Of a stretch of DNA of 64,000 bases, positions 56,283 to 64,000 are shown piece by piece; within the stretch, counting starts at the first letter, position 1, and the number at the start of each line of letters is the position of its first letter. The notes under the pieces are model-generated. The model saw nothing but the letters and a program-made list of their open reading frames with translations. It did no database searches and had not been told where the DNA came from. The stretch comes from Paenibacillus sp. MAHUQ-63 (GTDB taxonomy: Bacteria > Bacillota > Bacilli > Paenibacillales > NBRC-103111), in assembly GCF_028765165.1 (NCBI RefSeq), contig NZ_JARADB010000002.1, positions 1,671,146-1,735,145 on the forward strand, given 5' to 3'. Both the position numbers and the translations under genes were made by a program.

Positions 56283-57605
56283 ATGTGTAGTCTGGATCCT
56301 GTGGAAGGAGCGAGTTCAAAAAAGCAAACTGTAGCTATAATCGGGCTTGGGTACGTAGGCCTTCCTTTAGCACTCCTTCTAGTAGAGAAGGGCTTCCGGG
56401 TATTTGGTTACGATCTTAACCCTCTTAAGATTGCCACTCTTCTATCAGGGCAAAGTTATATTTCGGAGATCGAGGATTCGGAGATACGGGAGGCTCGTGA
56501 AACGCAGCGTTTTTTTCCTACAGACCGATATCAAGAGATTGAGGAGTCAGAAGTCTTCATCATCTGTGTACCGACCCCTCTTAGCGATAAGGGGACACCA
56601 GAACTTAGCTACTTAACCCAAGCTGCTAGGGAGATCAACCAACTGGTTCCCAAGGGGAAATTGATCGTTTTGGAGAGCTCAACCTTTCCTGGCACAACAA
56701 GGGAGGTCATTGCTCCGATCCTGGAGCAAACCGGCCTTACGATCGGACAGGACGTATTTTTGGCCTACTCACCGGAAAGGATTGACCCGGGAAATAAGCG
56801 ATTTCCTTTTCACAAGATCCCGAAGGTTGTCAGCGGCATGACTCCAGACTGCTTATCGAAGGTCGAGGAGCTTTACCGGGGCGTTTTCCCTCAGATTCAT
56901 TCGGTTTCCTCTGTGGAATCGGCTGAGATGGCGAAGATTATAGAGAATGCTTATCGTCTCATCAACATTTCCTTCGTGAATGAGCTGGCCATGATTTGCG
57001 ATGAGCTGCATCTAAATATTTGGGAGGTCATTGAAGCAGCCAAAACCAAACCCTTCGGCTTCGCCGGATTTTACCCGGGACCGGGGATCGGGGGGCACTG
57101 CATTCCCGTAGATCCCATCTATTTGGAGTGGAAACTGCAGCAGTATGGTATTGGTTCCGGGTTCATTCAGCTCGCACAGAAGGTCAATCACAAGATACCT
57201 CAATATATTGCTAAACAGGTCCAACAGCTGTTGGGTGCGAAGTCGCTGCTGCATGCCAAGATGCTTGTTTACGGGGTAGCTTACAAAAAGGATATCGCAG
57301 ACCCGCGGGAGTCTTCGTCACTAGAGCTTCTGCAGATTCTGAACAGCATGGGGGCTAAAGCCGTCTATCATGATCCGTATATCCCTCATGTTTCGGTGGG
57401 CGGCGAAAAATGGAATAGTGTGGAACTAACACCGCAACTATTGGCAGAAATGGATGCCGTAATTGTGTCGACGGATCATACCTGTATTCCCATACCACTT
57501 CTTCTTGAGCATGCAAAACTAATCTATGACACCCGGAATGTTACAAGCGGCTATTCAGGAAGTGGGAAGGCAAGGGTTGTCCGTTTAGGAGGAGGGGGAT
57601 CGTAG
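56283..57605 (+). CDS. Nucleotide-sugar dehydrogenase (UDP-glucose/UDP-ManNAc dehydrogenase family)
   Basis: The 440-residue enzyme has an N-terminal NAD site VAIIGLGYVGLPLALLL, the central substrate region YSPERIDPGN and the catalytic Cys in GPGIGGHCIPVDPIYLEW, plus a C-terminal UDP-binding domain (GVAYKKDIADPRESSSLELL). The GGHCIPVDP form is usual for WecC/UDP-N-acetyl-mannosaminuronate-type enzymes. It makes a uronic acid donor for surface glycans. GAAAGGGTGG lies upstream. It is convergent with the GT-D gene across a shared terminator. Confidence 0.93.
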   Translation: MCSLDPVEGASSKKQTVAIIGLGYVGLPLALLLVEKGFRVFGYDLNPLKIATLLSGQSYISEIEDSEIREARETQRFFPTDRYQEIEESEVFIICVPTPLSDKGTPELSYLTQAAREINQLVPKGKLIVLESSTFPGTTREVIAPILEQTGLTIGQDVFLAYSPERIDPGNKRFPFHKIPKVVSGMTPDCLSKVEELYRGVFPQIHSVSSVESAEMAKIIENAYRLINISFVNELAMICDELHLNIWEVIEAAKTKPFGFAGFYPGPGIGGHCIPVDPIYLEWKLQQYGIGSGFIQLAQKVNHKIPQYIAKQVQQLLGAKSLLHAKMLVYGVAYKKDIADPRESSSLELLQILNSMGAKAVYHDPYIPHVSVGGEKWNSVELTPQLLAEMDAVIVSTDHTCIPIPLLLEHAKLIYDTRNVTSGYSGSGKARVVRLGGGGS

Positions 57606-57622
57606 GGAGATAACGAAAGAAC

Positions 57623-57655
57623 GGATCGGCCTGCTGGCCGATCCTTATATTTTTT
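57623..57655. terminator. Bidirectional terminator between convergent genes
   Basis: GGATCGGCC and GGCCGATCC enclose TGCT; an A/T-rich run (TTATATTTTTTT) follows on the plus strand. Confidence 0.8.
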
Positions 57656-58331
57656 TATGCCATTTGCCAAAATCGAGAGCAACCTTCCCGGTCATTCGGG
57701 CGATTCTGGGGGCGAGAATGACGGCGTTCACACCCGTGGATAGGAAAACTAGGTCGAAAGAATTCTTCATAGCCCTTATTCGTGTAAGGGTTCGGTCAAT
57801 CTGGTAGTAGTGGGAGAAGGGAATTGTCCCCACAACCTTTAACCCATGTTTTCGTTCTAGAGTATCCTTCATGTCCTCTGCGTGCTTACTGACAATCAGG
57901 ATACGCCTTCCCTTCAGTAGCTTCCAGAAGCTCTTGTCCTGCGGAGCGTACCGATTTATACAGGCACTGCACTTGTAGGAGGGTGCAATTCGAAAGTGGG
58001 CGAATATAGCATTTGTTAAAGGACGTTTAAGGTAGCGCGGTGCCCGAATCAGACTGTCTTCAGGTGGCAGGACACCGACAACGGTAGCCCTCCGAATCTC
58101 GGCCACCATCTGATTTCGGAGGCGAAGATTCGGCAGGGTTACCCCCTTCTTCCCACGGTTAGCTTTCACTGCCCATGGTTCCATCAATACGCGTTTGATA
58201 GACCAAACGGAGCTTTGAGCCAGACAGATATTCTCTCCATCTCCGATTCGAACCAAGGAGAACGGCCGGTTATGATCTAAGGCATACTGGATTTTGGCGT
58301 ATGTCTGTTCCCGGGTTAAGTTAATCGGCAC
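57645..58331 (-). CDS. GT-D-fold glycosyltransferase
   Basis: The 228-residue protein begins with the GT-D signature PFSLVRIGDGENICLAQ (the DxE metal site near residues 30-32), then LRLRNQMVAEI and LKGRRILIVSKHAEDM, and ends DLVFLSTGVNAVILAPRIARMTGKVALDFGKW. This is the fold of the DUF1792 GT-D glycosyltransferases of Firmicutes. It is strongly basic. GTG 58331 follows GAGGAG at nine bases. Confidence 0.88.
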   Translation of the reverse strand: MPINLTREQTYAKIQYALDHNRPFSLVRIGDGENICLAQSSVWSIKRVLMEPWAVKANRGKKGVTLPNLRLRNQMVAEIRRATVVGVLPPEDSLIRAPRYLKRPLTNAIFAHFRIAPSYKCSACINRYAPQDKSFWKLLKGRRILIVSKHAEDMKDTLERKHGLKVVGTIPFSHYYQIDRTLTRIRAMKNSFDLVFLSTGVNAVILAPRIARMTGKVALDFGKWHKKI

Positions 58332-58348
58332 CCATCATCGCTCCTCAT

Positions 58349-58377
58349 TCATAGGATTTCCCTTTATCATATGACAG
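58349..58377 (-). promoter_or_regulatory. Candidate SigK-type promoter of the GT-D gene
   Basis: On the minus strand an AC dinucleotide and CATATGATA are separated by 16 bases, matching the AC-N16-CATANNNTA consensus of the late mother-cell sigma factor. It lies about 40 bases before the GTG. Confidence 0.4.
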
Positions 58378-58506
58378 TACCTCCTAGTCGTTCGCGTTCG
58401 AACTTGTTCACGCTGGAAATATGCATTTATCCGTATATCTGAACCTTCCCCCGGCAATAGGAATAAAGTAAGTCAAGGAACAATATTGGGAGAGTGGAGG
58501 TTGAAC

Positions 58507-59226
58507 GTGAAGGTGATGAAGCAGGTGCATCCAAAAGCAGGTGTTTCGGTGATTACGGTGACGAATAAGCCGGAGTTTATAAAGAATATCTTTCGCAATT
58601 ACCGTCATCAGTCATGGGATCAAAGAGAGCTGATCATCGTATTAAACCATCATAACATGAAACCCTCCACTTACCGAGCTTATGCTCGACGAAAGGGCAT
58701 ACAAGCTACTATTTATCAACTTCCTGAGAGTTTGCCATTGGGAGTATGTCTGAACTATGGGATAAAGAGAGCTCGTTATCCGTATATTGCCAAGTTCGAT
58801 GACGATGACTATTATGGTCCTGCTTATCTCGCGGAAGCAGTCCGAACGGCGGAATGGACGGGGGCGGACGTAGTCGGTAAAAACCGATTTTACATGTACA
58901 TGATGGGTTCGAAGGAGCTACTCCTATTGACGAAGAGGCGGAAGGATTGTGTCGCTGGGGCAACTTTGGTATTCCGTAAAAAGCTGTTTCCTGCCGTTAA
59001 GTTCACTCGGAGGCGCGCAGGCTCGGACATGAAATTCCTCGCGGATATTTGGAAGCGTGGCGGGGTGGTACGAACCACGAGCCATCGTCACTTCGTAGCC
59101 GTACGAAGAGCTGATCAATCCAAGCATACATGGAAATTTAATCGAAACGCAGTTCGAAATATGCGGGCTGAAGTCGTTGCGCGGACCGTAAATTATGAGC
59201 GCCTCGTACGAAGGGGGAAGATTTGA
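58507..59226 (+). CDS. Family 2 glycosyltransferase
   Basis: The roughly 239-residue protein shows VSVITVTNKPEFIKNIFRNYRHQ, the nucleotide-sugar metal motif IAKFDDDDYYGPAYL (DxD) and AGATLVFRKKLF with GSDMKFLADIWKRGG for acceptor binding. It is a single GT-A domain, very basic, without membrane segments, like small Bacillus spore-surface transferases. The start is set at GTG 58507 because GGAGG lies seven bases upstream; ATG 58516 is possible. Confidence 0.88.
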   Translation: MKVMKQVHPKAGVSVITVTNKPEFIKNIFRNYRHQSWDQRELIIVLNHHNMKPSTYRAYARRKGIQATIYQLPESLPLGVCLNYGIKRARYPYIAKFDDDDYYGPAYLAEAVRTAEWTGADVVGKNRFYMYMMGSKELLLLTKRRKDCVAGATLVFRKKLFPAVKFTRRRAGSDMKFLADIWKRGGVVRTTSHRHFVAVRRADQSKHTWKFNRNAVRNMRAEVVARTVNYERLVRRGKI

Positions 59227-59267
59227 ATGGTCTTCCAAGTATGGAAGCCAACGTCGGATATAGGCTC

Positions 59268-59305
59268 AGCGCCAAGGGCTTTATTAAAGCTCTGGCGCTT
59301 TTTGT
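59268..59305 (+). terminator. Terminator of the GT2 gene
   Basis: AGCGCCA and TGGCGCT with inner GCTTTA/TAAAGC pairing, followed by TTTTTG. Confidence 0.75.
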
Positions 59306-59377
59306 TTTGAACCAGATACTTGAAATTTGGATATTTGCAAGCATACTTGCGAGATCGTTCCTACTTCTAAACCAGGC

Positions 59378-60352
59378 TCATTCCTTTCTTCGGATAACTG
59401 TGAAAGTTTTCTTTTTTGTCTTCCTCCTCTCCACAATCGTAGGAATACGATCAATTTTTAAGATATCTGTTATCCCTCGTTTATTTTTAGATAGAGTCAA
59501 TGACAAAATCATTCCCCGAATCGTATTATGATTTCTTATTAATCTCGTTGATACAAAGTTACCTAAAGAAGGAGCTGCGACTCGATTTCGTACTTGACCA
59601 TAGATGTCTTTCACCTTTGCCTGAGTTACCGGGTAGAGCAGATGAGGATGTGCACCTAAAACCACATTTACGCCTTGTTTAAACAGTAAATGCATCAATT
59701 GTTTTTGATTTTTGCTCGGAAATGGCCGATACTCTCTCCCGAAATGGAGGTAAACAACGATGAAATCTGTTTTATTCTTCATTTCGCGGATATCCGCTAT
59801 CATCTTCTTATGGTCGATGCGGTTAACTAACCACCGATTAGGTACTTGTAAGGAATTTGTGCTTTTCGTATAGGATAAAATCCCAATATTCACTCCCTTT
59901 ACACGCATAATCAGATGACGCTTAGATTCTTGGATGGAACGAAAGGTTCCTGTATGCTTGAGACCATGTTTATCGAGAACATTCAATGTTCGTTTTAAAC
60001 CGGTTACTCCTCCGTCCATACAATGGTTGTTTGCAGTAGTTAATACACGAAATCCGACGTTTCTCAACGTTGATGCCAACGTGTCAGGGCAGTTGAATAA
60101 TGGAAAACCTGTTTTCGGATTCCTTCGTTCTCTCGGACAGTTACATTTTGGACGGCTTCCGATAACGCCTAATTTCCTTTTACCGGAGAACGTCGTTTCC
60201 AGATTCCCGATCGTCAAATCGTGTTTTTTTAGATAAGGTTTAACTTTTTCAAAAATAGGACTGAACGTATATCCGCTTGATCTCTTAGCTGAGGCAATGA
60301 TTTCACTTTTCATCAACAAATCCCCGACAGCGGCTATCGTTATTTTGATCAC
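59378..60352 (-). CDS. CapA-family (PgsA-like) metallophosphatase-fold protein
   Basis: The 324-residue protein carries the CapA landmarks TIAAVGDLLM, IGNLETTFSG, TTANNHCMDGG and VVLGAHPHLLYPV, the metal-site residues of the calcineurin-like fold. CapA proteins take part in polyglutamate capsule or surface polymer synthesis. Unlike many, it has no N-terminal membrane anchor. GTG 60352 follows AAGGAG at eight bases. It is divergent from the YheC/D-like gene. Confidence 0.9.
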   Translation of the reverse strand: MIKITIAAVGDLLMKSEIIASAKRSSGYTFSPIFEKVKPYLKKHDLTIGNLETTFSGKRKLGVIGSRPKCNCPRERRNPKTGFPLFNCPDTLASTLRNVGFRVLTTANNHCMDGGVTGLKRTLNVLDKHGLKHTGTFRSIQESKRHLIMRVKGVNIGILSYTKSTNSLQVPNRWLVNRIDHKKMIADIREMKNKTDFIVVYLHFGREYRPFPSKNQKQLMHLLFKQGVNVVLGAHPHLLYPVTQAKVKDIYGQVRNRVAAPSLGNFVSTRLIRNHNTIRGMILSLTLSKNKRGITDILKIDRIPTIVERRKTKKKTFTVIRRKE

Positions 60353-60482
60353 ATGGATTCACTCCTTCCCTGACTAATTTATTCAATGAAAGGAATTATT
60401 GTTTGCAGGATAGGCGATGTCCTATAGCCTGTTACAGCTAGCCGAATATGATATGGAAATATTAGTGTGAGGAGACTAATCC

Positions 60483-61253
60483 ATGAGACAAAGTAATGTC
60501 ACCGTTCCTAACAAACCGAAGAAACCTGCAAAAGGTATCAAGTGGGATCAACATCGTGAATTAATGAAGAACAGCCACATTAACAGGCACCTTCCCGCAA
60601 CGATGAAACTAAATAAACAATCTTTCTTTGCCATGCTTTCTCGTTATAAGACTATTTATTTGAAACCTAATCAAGGAGCTTTTGGAGTGGGGGTCATGCA
60701 GGTTCGAAGGATTGTTCATAAAAAGAAACCGTATTTTCGTGTCCATTCAGGAACCCGGCAAAATAAGTTCCAATCAAAAGAGGAAGTATATGCCTTCTAT
60801 TTGGGCAAAAGAGTGAGCGCCGATTATCTCGTCCAACAAGGCATAGACCTGCTCAGATGGAACAAACGCCCGTTTGACCTTCGCTTAATGATCACAAAAC
60901 AAAAGGATCATACTTGGCGAAATGAAGGCTTTGTCGGCCGCGTTGCGCATCACAAAAAAATTGTAACGAATATCCGCAGTGGAGGTACCGCATTATCCGT
61001 CGAGGACCTGTTAGCCTCGCATACCAATCCAACTACTCAAAAAAGTATCATCCTGAAGTTAAACAAATTGGGAAGTCGTATATGCAAGCAGCTCGAAAAA
61101 AAATATCCTGGTATTCAGCTTTTTGGGATTGATATGGGCTTGGATCAAAACTTAAAGCCCTGGGTTATTGAGGTGAACACTAGACCGGAGAAAATATGCT
61201 GGAAATGTATGAGGAAGCTTTGCAAAAAGAACATCTCCGTCAAAACTCGTTGA
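60483..61253 (+). CDS. YheC/YheD-like ATP-grasp protein
   Basis: The 256-residue protein shows KTIYLKPNQGAFGVGVMQV, the ATP-grasp lid; RPFDLRLMITKQK; GGTALSVEDLL; and LFGIDMGLDQNLKPWVIEVNTRPE at the metal site. YheC/YheD proteins of Bacillus are associated with the endospore coat and are predicted to join carboxylates to amines. The C terminus adds a Cys/Lys-rich tail (WKCMRKLCKKN). Its spore link supports a spore-surface role for this gene group. Confidence 0.88.
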   Translation: MRQSNVTVPNKPKKPAKGIKWDQHRELMKNSHINRHLPATMKLNKQSFFAMLSRYKTIYLKPNQGAFGVGVMQVRRIVHKKKPYFRVHSGTRQNKFQSKEEVYAFYLGKRVSADYLVQQGIDLLRWNKRPFDLRLMITKQKDHTWRNEGFVGRVAHHKKIVTNIRSGGTALSVEDLLASHTNPTTQKSIILKLNKLGSRICKQLEKKYPGIQLFGIDMGLDQNLKPWVIEVNTRPEKICWKCMRKLCKKNISVKTR

Positions 61254-61266
61254 ATAAAGAATACAA

Positions 61267-61292
61267 AAGGGCTGTCTATTATGGCAGCCCTT
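61267..61292 (+). terminator. Hairpin after the YheC/D-like gene
   Basis: AAGGGCTG and CAGCCCTT form a stem; no T-run follows. Confidence 0.5.
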
Positions 61293-61409
61293 CGCGCAAC
61301 AATTACATAAACAAAGTTGTGAGATATATAATCATTTCGTTCGTTTCCACTGTCACAAATCAGAGGCTTACGTTGTTATATGTGCAAAACGTTAAGGAGC
61401 TGAGGAAAG

Positions 61410-62606
61410 ATGAATGGTTTGACATGCGTAATCATCGGCGGCGGCCACGTTGGGCTTCATTCACTCAAAGCAATTAAGGAAGAGACCCAGGACATGGCGA
61501 GCGGACGGCAGATCCGGTTTGTTCTGATCGACAAGCAGCCCGGGCATTTGCGTAAAATGCTGTTGTTCCGACCAGCCGTGGACCAGGAAGAGATTATGAT
61601 TCCTTGGACGCACTATTCGTTCTCAGAAGGTGTCGAATTCATACAAGGTACGGTTGCATGCGTGGATAGCGAGGGAAAACAGGTTCATTATGAGGATGCA
61701 CAAGGAAATCATATCCTCATGCCGTTTGACCTTTTGGTCGTAGCGGTCGGCAGCATTGTTCGGCAACTGGAACCCGATAAGGGCGGCATCGCCTTGACCG
61801 ACCCGCAAGCTGCAGCGGACATCCGGGAGCGCTGGCGCGCAAACCTGTTGAAAGCTGCCGGAGAGATGAACCCTGAGGAACGTAAGCGACTCATGACGAT
61901 CGCGGTTGCGGGAGCGGGCATCAGTGGCGTTGAAACATCCGCCGAGCTGGCGCTTGAGATGCGGAAGGAAGCATCGTTGCTAGGACTGAACCCGTCCGAA
62001 ATCTCTGTCTATTTGCTGAGCGGACAGAAACGCCTGTTCCTGGAAGGGCCCGAAAAAGTCGGAAAGAAATTAGATCAGTATCTCGACGAATGCGGCGTAA
62101 AAGTACTATATAACCGTAAGGTAATGCAAGCGGAAGCAGGGGCGGTGAAGCTCAGTAATGGCGATCTTCTGCCGGTTGGCCTATGTATATGGACAATTGG
62201 TCTGATCCCGAATCCGGCCCTTCGAAGCATGGGCTTGCCTCTTACTCCCGATGGTCAAGTGCTGGTGGATGAATGCTATCGTGTCAAAGGAGCGCCGGGC
62301 GTATATAGCATCGGCGACTGTGCGAGAATCGTCGATCCGGTGAACGGCAGGGCGGATCTGATGAGGGCCGGAGAAGGCGCGCTGCAGGCTGATAGACTTG
62401 GGAAAATTGTGATGGCTGATCTGGAGGGACGCCCCGCTCCGGTTCATAAATCCGCCAGCTCGATACTGGATTTCTTCTGCATCGGCTTGGGGGAGAACCG
62501 CGGATTTGTATGGGGAAGCAAATGGGGACTTCATATCATATTTACGGGAAAGCTGGGGTGGAAAATCAGGAAACTGGCCTGGGATAAAGGCAGTATGCTA
62601 CGATAA
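61410..62606 (+). CDS. NDH-2-like FAD/NAD(P) oxidoreductase
   Basis: The 398-residue flavoprotein has two dinucleotide motifs, CVIIGGGHVGLHSL (FAD) and IAVAGAGISGVETSAELAL (NAD(P)H), and the FAD-contact GVYSIGDCARI. The length and pattern resemble type II NADH dehydrogenases, with a somewhat shortened membrane-binding end. AGGAGCTGAGGAAAG precedes the ATG. It lies 43 bases before an ECF41 sigma gene, a family usually paired with an oxidoreductase or similar COE-class gene. Confidence 0.9.
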   Translation: MNGLTCVIIGGGHVGLHSLKAIKEETQDMASGRQIRFVLIDKQPGHLRKMLLFRPAVDQEEIMIPWTHYSFSEGVEFIQGTVACVDSEGKQVHYEDAQGNHILMPFDLLVVAVGSIVRQLEPDKGGIALTDPQAAADIRERWRANLLKAAGEMNPEERKRLMTIAVAGAGISGVETSAELALEMRKEASLLGLNPSEISVYLLSGQKRLFLEGPEKVGKKLDQYLDECGVKVLYNRKVMQAEAGAVKLSNGDLLPVGLCIWTIGLIPNPALRSMGLPLTPDGQVLVDECYRVKGAPGVYSIGDCARIVDPVNGRADLMRAGEGALQADRLGKIVMADLEGRPAPVHKSASSILDFFCIGLGENRGFVWGSKWGLHIIFTGKLGWKIRKLAWDKGSMLR

Positions 62607-62649
62607 CAACGGCACTAATACCAACAGTAGGAAAAAGGTGAGACGGCGA

Positions 62650-63513
62650 ATGGAGGAACTGTACGATCAATATAGAGCGTTGTTGTTCACACTGGCCTAT
62701 CAGTTGACAGGCTCCGTTGCAGACGCGGAAGATGCTGTGCAGGACGTGTTTGTTAAAGCTTGCGATGTACATCCCGAACGGCTGGAAGAGCCGAAGGCGT
62801 ATTTGTGCAAAATGGTAACCAATCATTGCCTCAATCTGCAGAAGTCAGCGCGGAAGAAAAGAGAAATGTACGTCGGACCGTGGCTCCCCGAACCGCTTCG
62901 GTCGCCGGAGACAGATCAGCTCGAGACGACAGTCGTCCGCCGTGATCTGCTGTCATACGCCATGCTCGTGCTGCTTGAGCGGCTGACGCCGACAGAGCGG
63001 ACGGTTTTCGTCCTGCGTGAGGCGCTGGGCTTCGATTACCCCGAAATCGCGGACCTGCTCGGCAAGCAAGAGGCGAACTGCCGCAAACTGTTGAGCCGGG
63101 CAAGAAGCAAAATGGGCATATCTGAGGAAGAGCTAATTACAGCCGAAGCTGTCGAATTGGAATGGGTCAACCGATTCCTCACCTCCCTCGAGCAAGGGAA
63201 TGTCGATCATGTAATGGCACTGTTGACCGAAGACGTCATGTTCATCGCCGACGGAGGCGGTAAAGCAAGCGCGTTCAGGCATCCAGTACAATCGTGTGAA
63301 CACGTAGCCCAGGTCCTGCTCGACGGTCTCCGGAGCTTAAGGTCCCATTTCCAGGGTGATTTCCACTTCGAGTTCGCCCCTCTGAACGGTGAGACCAGTA
63401 TCGTAATCCGGTCGAAGGGCGAAACCGTGGCTGCTTTATTCATGCAACTCCGACACAGTAAGATTGCCCGGATATATGCCGTTCGAAACCCAGATAAGCT
63501 TGTGCGGGTTTAA
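62650..63513 (+). CDS. ECF41-type RNA polymerase sigma factor with SnoaL-like C-terminal domain
   Basis: The 287-residue protein has sigma region 2 (YRALLFTLAYQLTGSVADAEDAVQDVFVKA), the linker motif GPWLPEP typical of ECF41, region 4 (ERLTPTERTVFVLREALGFDYPEIADLLGKQEANCRKLLSRA) and a SnoaL-like domain with the conserved DGGGKA. In ECF41 proteins this C-terminal domain controls activity in place of an anti-sigma factor. ATG 62650 is preferred; the open frame back to 62506 overprints the oxidoreductase gene. Confidence 0.95.
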   Translation: MEELYDQYRALLFTLAYQLTGSVADAEDAVQDVFVKACDVHPERLEEPKAYLCKMVTNHCLNLQKSARKKREMYVGPWLPEPLRSPETDQLETTVVRRDLLSYAMLVLLERLTPTERTVFVLREALGFDYPEIADLLGKQEANCRKLLSRARSKMGISEEELITAEAVELEWVNRFLTSLEQGNVDHVMALLTEDVMFIADGGGKASAFRHPVQSCEHVAQVLLDGLRSLRSHFQGDFHFEFAPLNGETSIVIRSKGETVAALFMQLRHSKIARIYAVRNPDKLVRV

Positions 63514-63642
63514 GCAATCTACCGAAGAATATGATCATAATTTTCCTGATTCTACTTTTTGTAAAAGGCAGACCACGAAAAGCCATTCCACGAGGATGGC
63601 CCTATCTAAACTTGCCGTAACAAATACTTGTGCGCTTTTTTT

Positions 63643-63674
63643 AAGACTTCACTAGAATAGTGTGAGGTCTTTTA
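63643..63674 (+). terminator. Terminator after the ECF41 gene
   Basis: AAGACTTCACTA pairs with TAGTG...GGTCTT and is followed by TTATTTATT. The 63514-63871 stretch has no gene. Confidence 0.65.
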
Positions 63675-63871
63675 TTTATTCCAAAATGGCGGCATCCATT
63701 AGATGGTATAACAAACTTTTAGCCAGAAGTCTCTATCGGAGGGGGGATGACGCTTCTTTGTCGTAAGAAATAATAAAAGTAGTAGTAACAAAACTTGGAA
63801 ATTGATATACTGAAGATAACGAACATGCGTTCTTTTTTAGCGCATACAAACCAAAAGTGGAGGATTAGTTC

Positions 63872-64000
63872 ATGGCAAATGGGGATTTTCCAAGAAATGA
63901 GATTGAAAAATCGGGTTATACACTAGTATTTCAAGATGATTTTGAGTCCGATCGTTTAAACCATGCGAAGTGGTTTCCTTACTATTTGCCTCAATGGAGC
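63872..64000 (+). CDS. Glycoside hydrolase family 16-like protein, N-terminal part
   Basis: The frame begins at ATG 63872 after GTGGAGG and is cut by the window end after 43 codons. YTLVFQDDFESDRLNHAKWF matches the opening of GH16 beta-glucanases and related enzymes, which hydrolyse beta-1,3/1,4-glucans, agar or carrageenan-like chains. There is no signal peptide in the first residues, which is unusual for an extracellular glycanase. Confidence 0.7.
   Translation, partial: MANGDFPRNEIEKSGYTLVFQDDFESDRLNHAKWFPYYLPQWS

Overview
The window looks like a chromosomal segment of a soil or rhizosphere Bacillales bacterium, most likely Paenibacillus or a close relative. The evidence is Gram-positive ribosome-binding sites with frequent TTG and GTG starts, a class III fructose-1,6-bisphosphatase, a YheC/YheD-type spore-associated protein, YesMN-type two-component and AraC regulators, and several lipoprotein-based sugar ABC importers that lack their own ATPase. 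No rRNA, tRNA, CRISPR array, prophage or intact insertion sequence was seen.

Layout. (1) 0.03-12.4 kb: a sugar-acid catabolic island. A leftward operon (two SDRs, an enolase-superfamily dehydratase, an RraA-like protein) diverges from a GntR/FCD repressor and an AraC regulator. A rightward operon follows: two sugar permeases, a lipoprotein binding protein, a mannonate-dehydratase-like enzyme and an aldo/keto reductase. (2) 12.6-16.2 kb: an alpha/beta hydrolase, a patch of decayed genes, and fbp. (3) 16.3-27.4 kb: a membrane-bound AraC regulator, a five-gene dipeptide/oligosaccharide-type ABC importer and two sulfatases, closed by a strong terminator; this reads as uptake and desulfation of a sulfated substrate. 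(4) 27.4-30.1 kb: an HxlR-regulated quinone reductase, then a gene-poor zone with palindromic repeats and gene remnants. (5) 30.2-37.3 kb: a YesMN-type pair, an LplABC-type importer and an SDR. (6) 37.3-43.3 kb: a serine hydrolase with a divergent TetR repressor, remnants of a MerR/thioredoxin locus, and a SnoaL-TetR-MFS efflux group. (7) 43.3-47.9 kb: small decayed or unknown genes, a beta-propeller phytase behind a Pho box, and a PAP2 phosphatase with a DedA protein (possible undecaprenyl-phosphate recycling). (8) 48.0-52.6 kb: a GntR-LacI repressor and the sugar importer it probably controls through a shared operator. (9) 52.8-56.1 kb: an unknown membrane-anchored protein, an isochorismatase-like hydrolase and a catalase. 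(10) 56.3-61.3 kb: a surface-glycan group (nucleotide-sugar dehydrogenase, GT-D and GT2 glycosyltransferases, CapA-like protein, YheC/D), possibly sporulation-linked. (11) 61.4-64 kb: an NDH-2-like oxidoreductase with an ECF41-type sigma factor, and the start of a GH16 glycanase.

The less ordinary observations are an SDR homologue that has lost its catalytic Tyr and Lys, operators placed exactly within promoter elements (TetR at 38.8 kb, GntR at 5.2 kb, and an intact MerR-type promoter in front of a dead merR), a phytase fused to a copper-amine-oxidase-like N-terminal domain under a three-repeat Pho box, a sulfatase pair coupled to a Dpp/Opp-type importer, and two genes without a usable start codon. 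All functions are inferred from reading the sequence; no database search was run.
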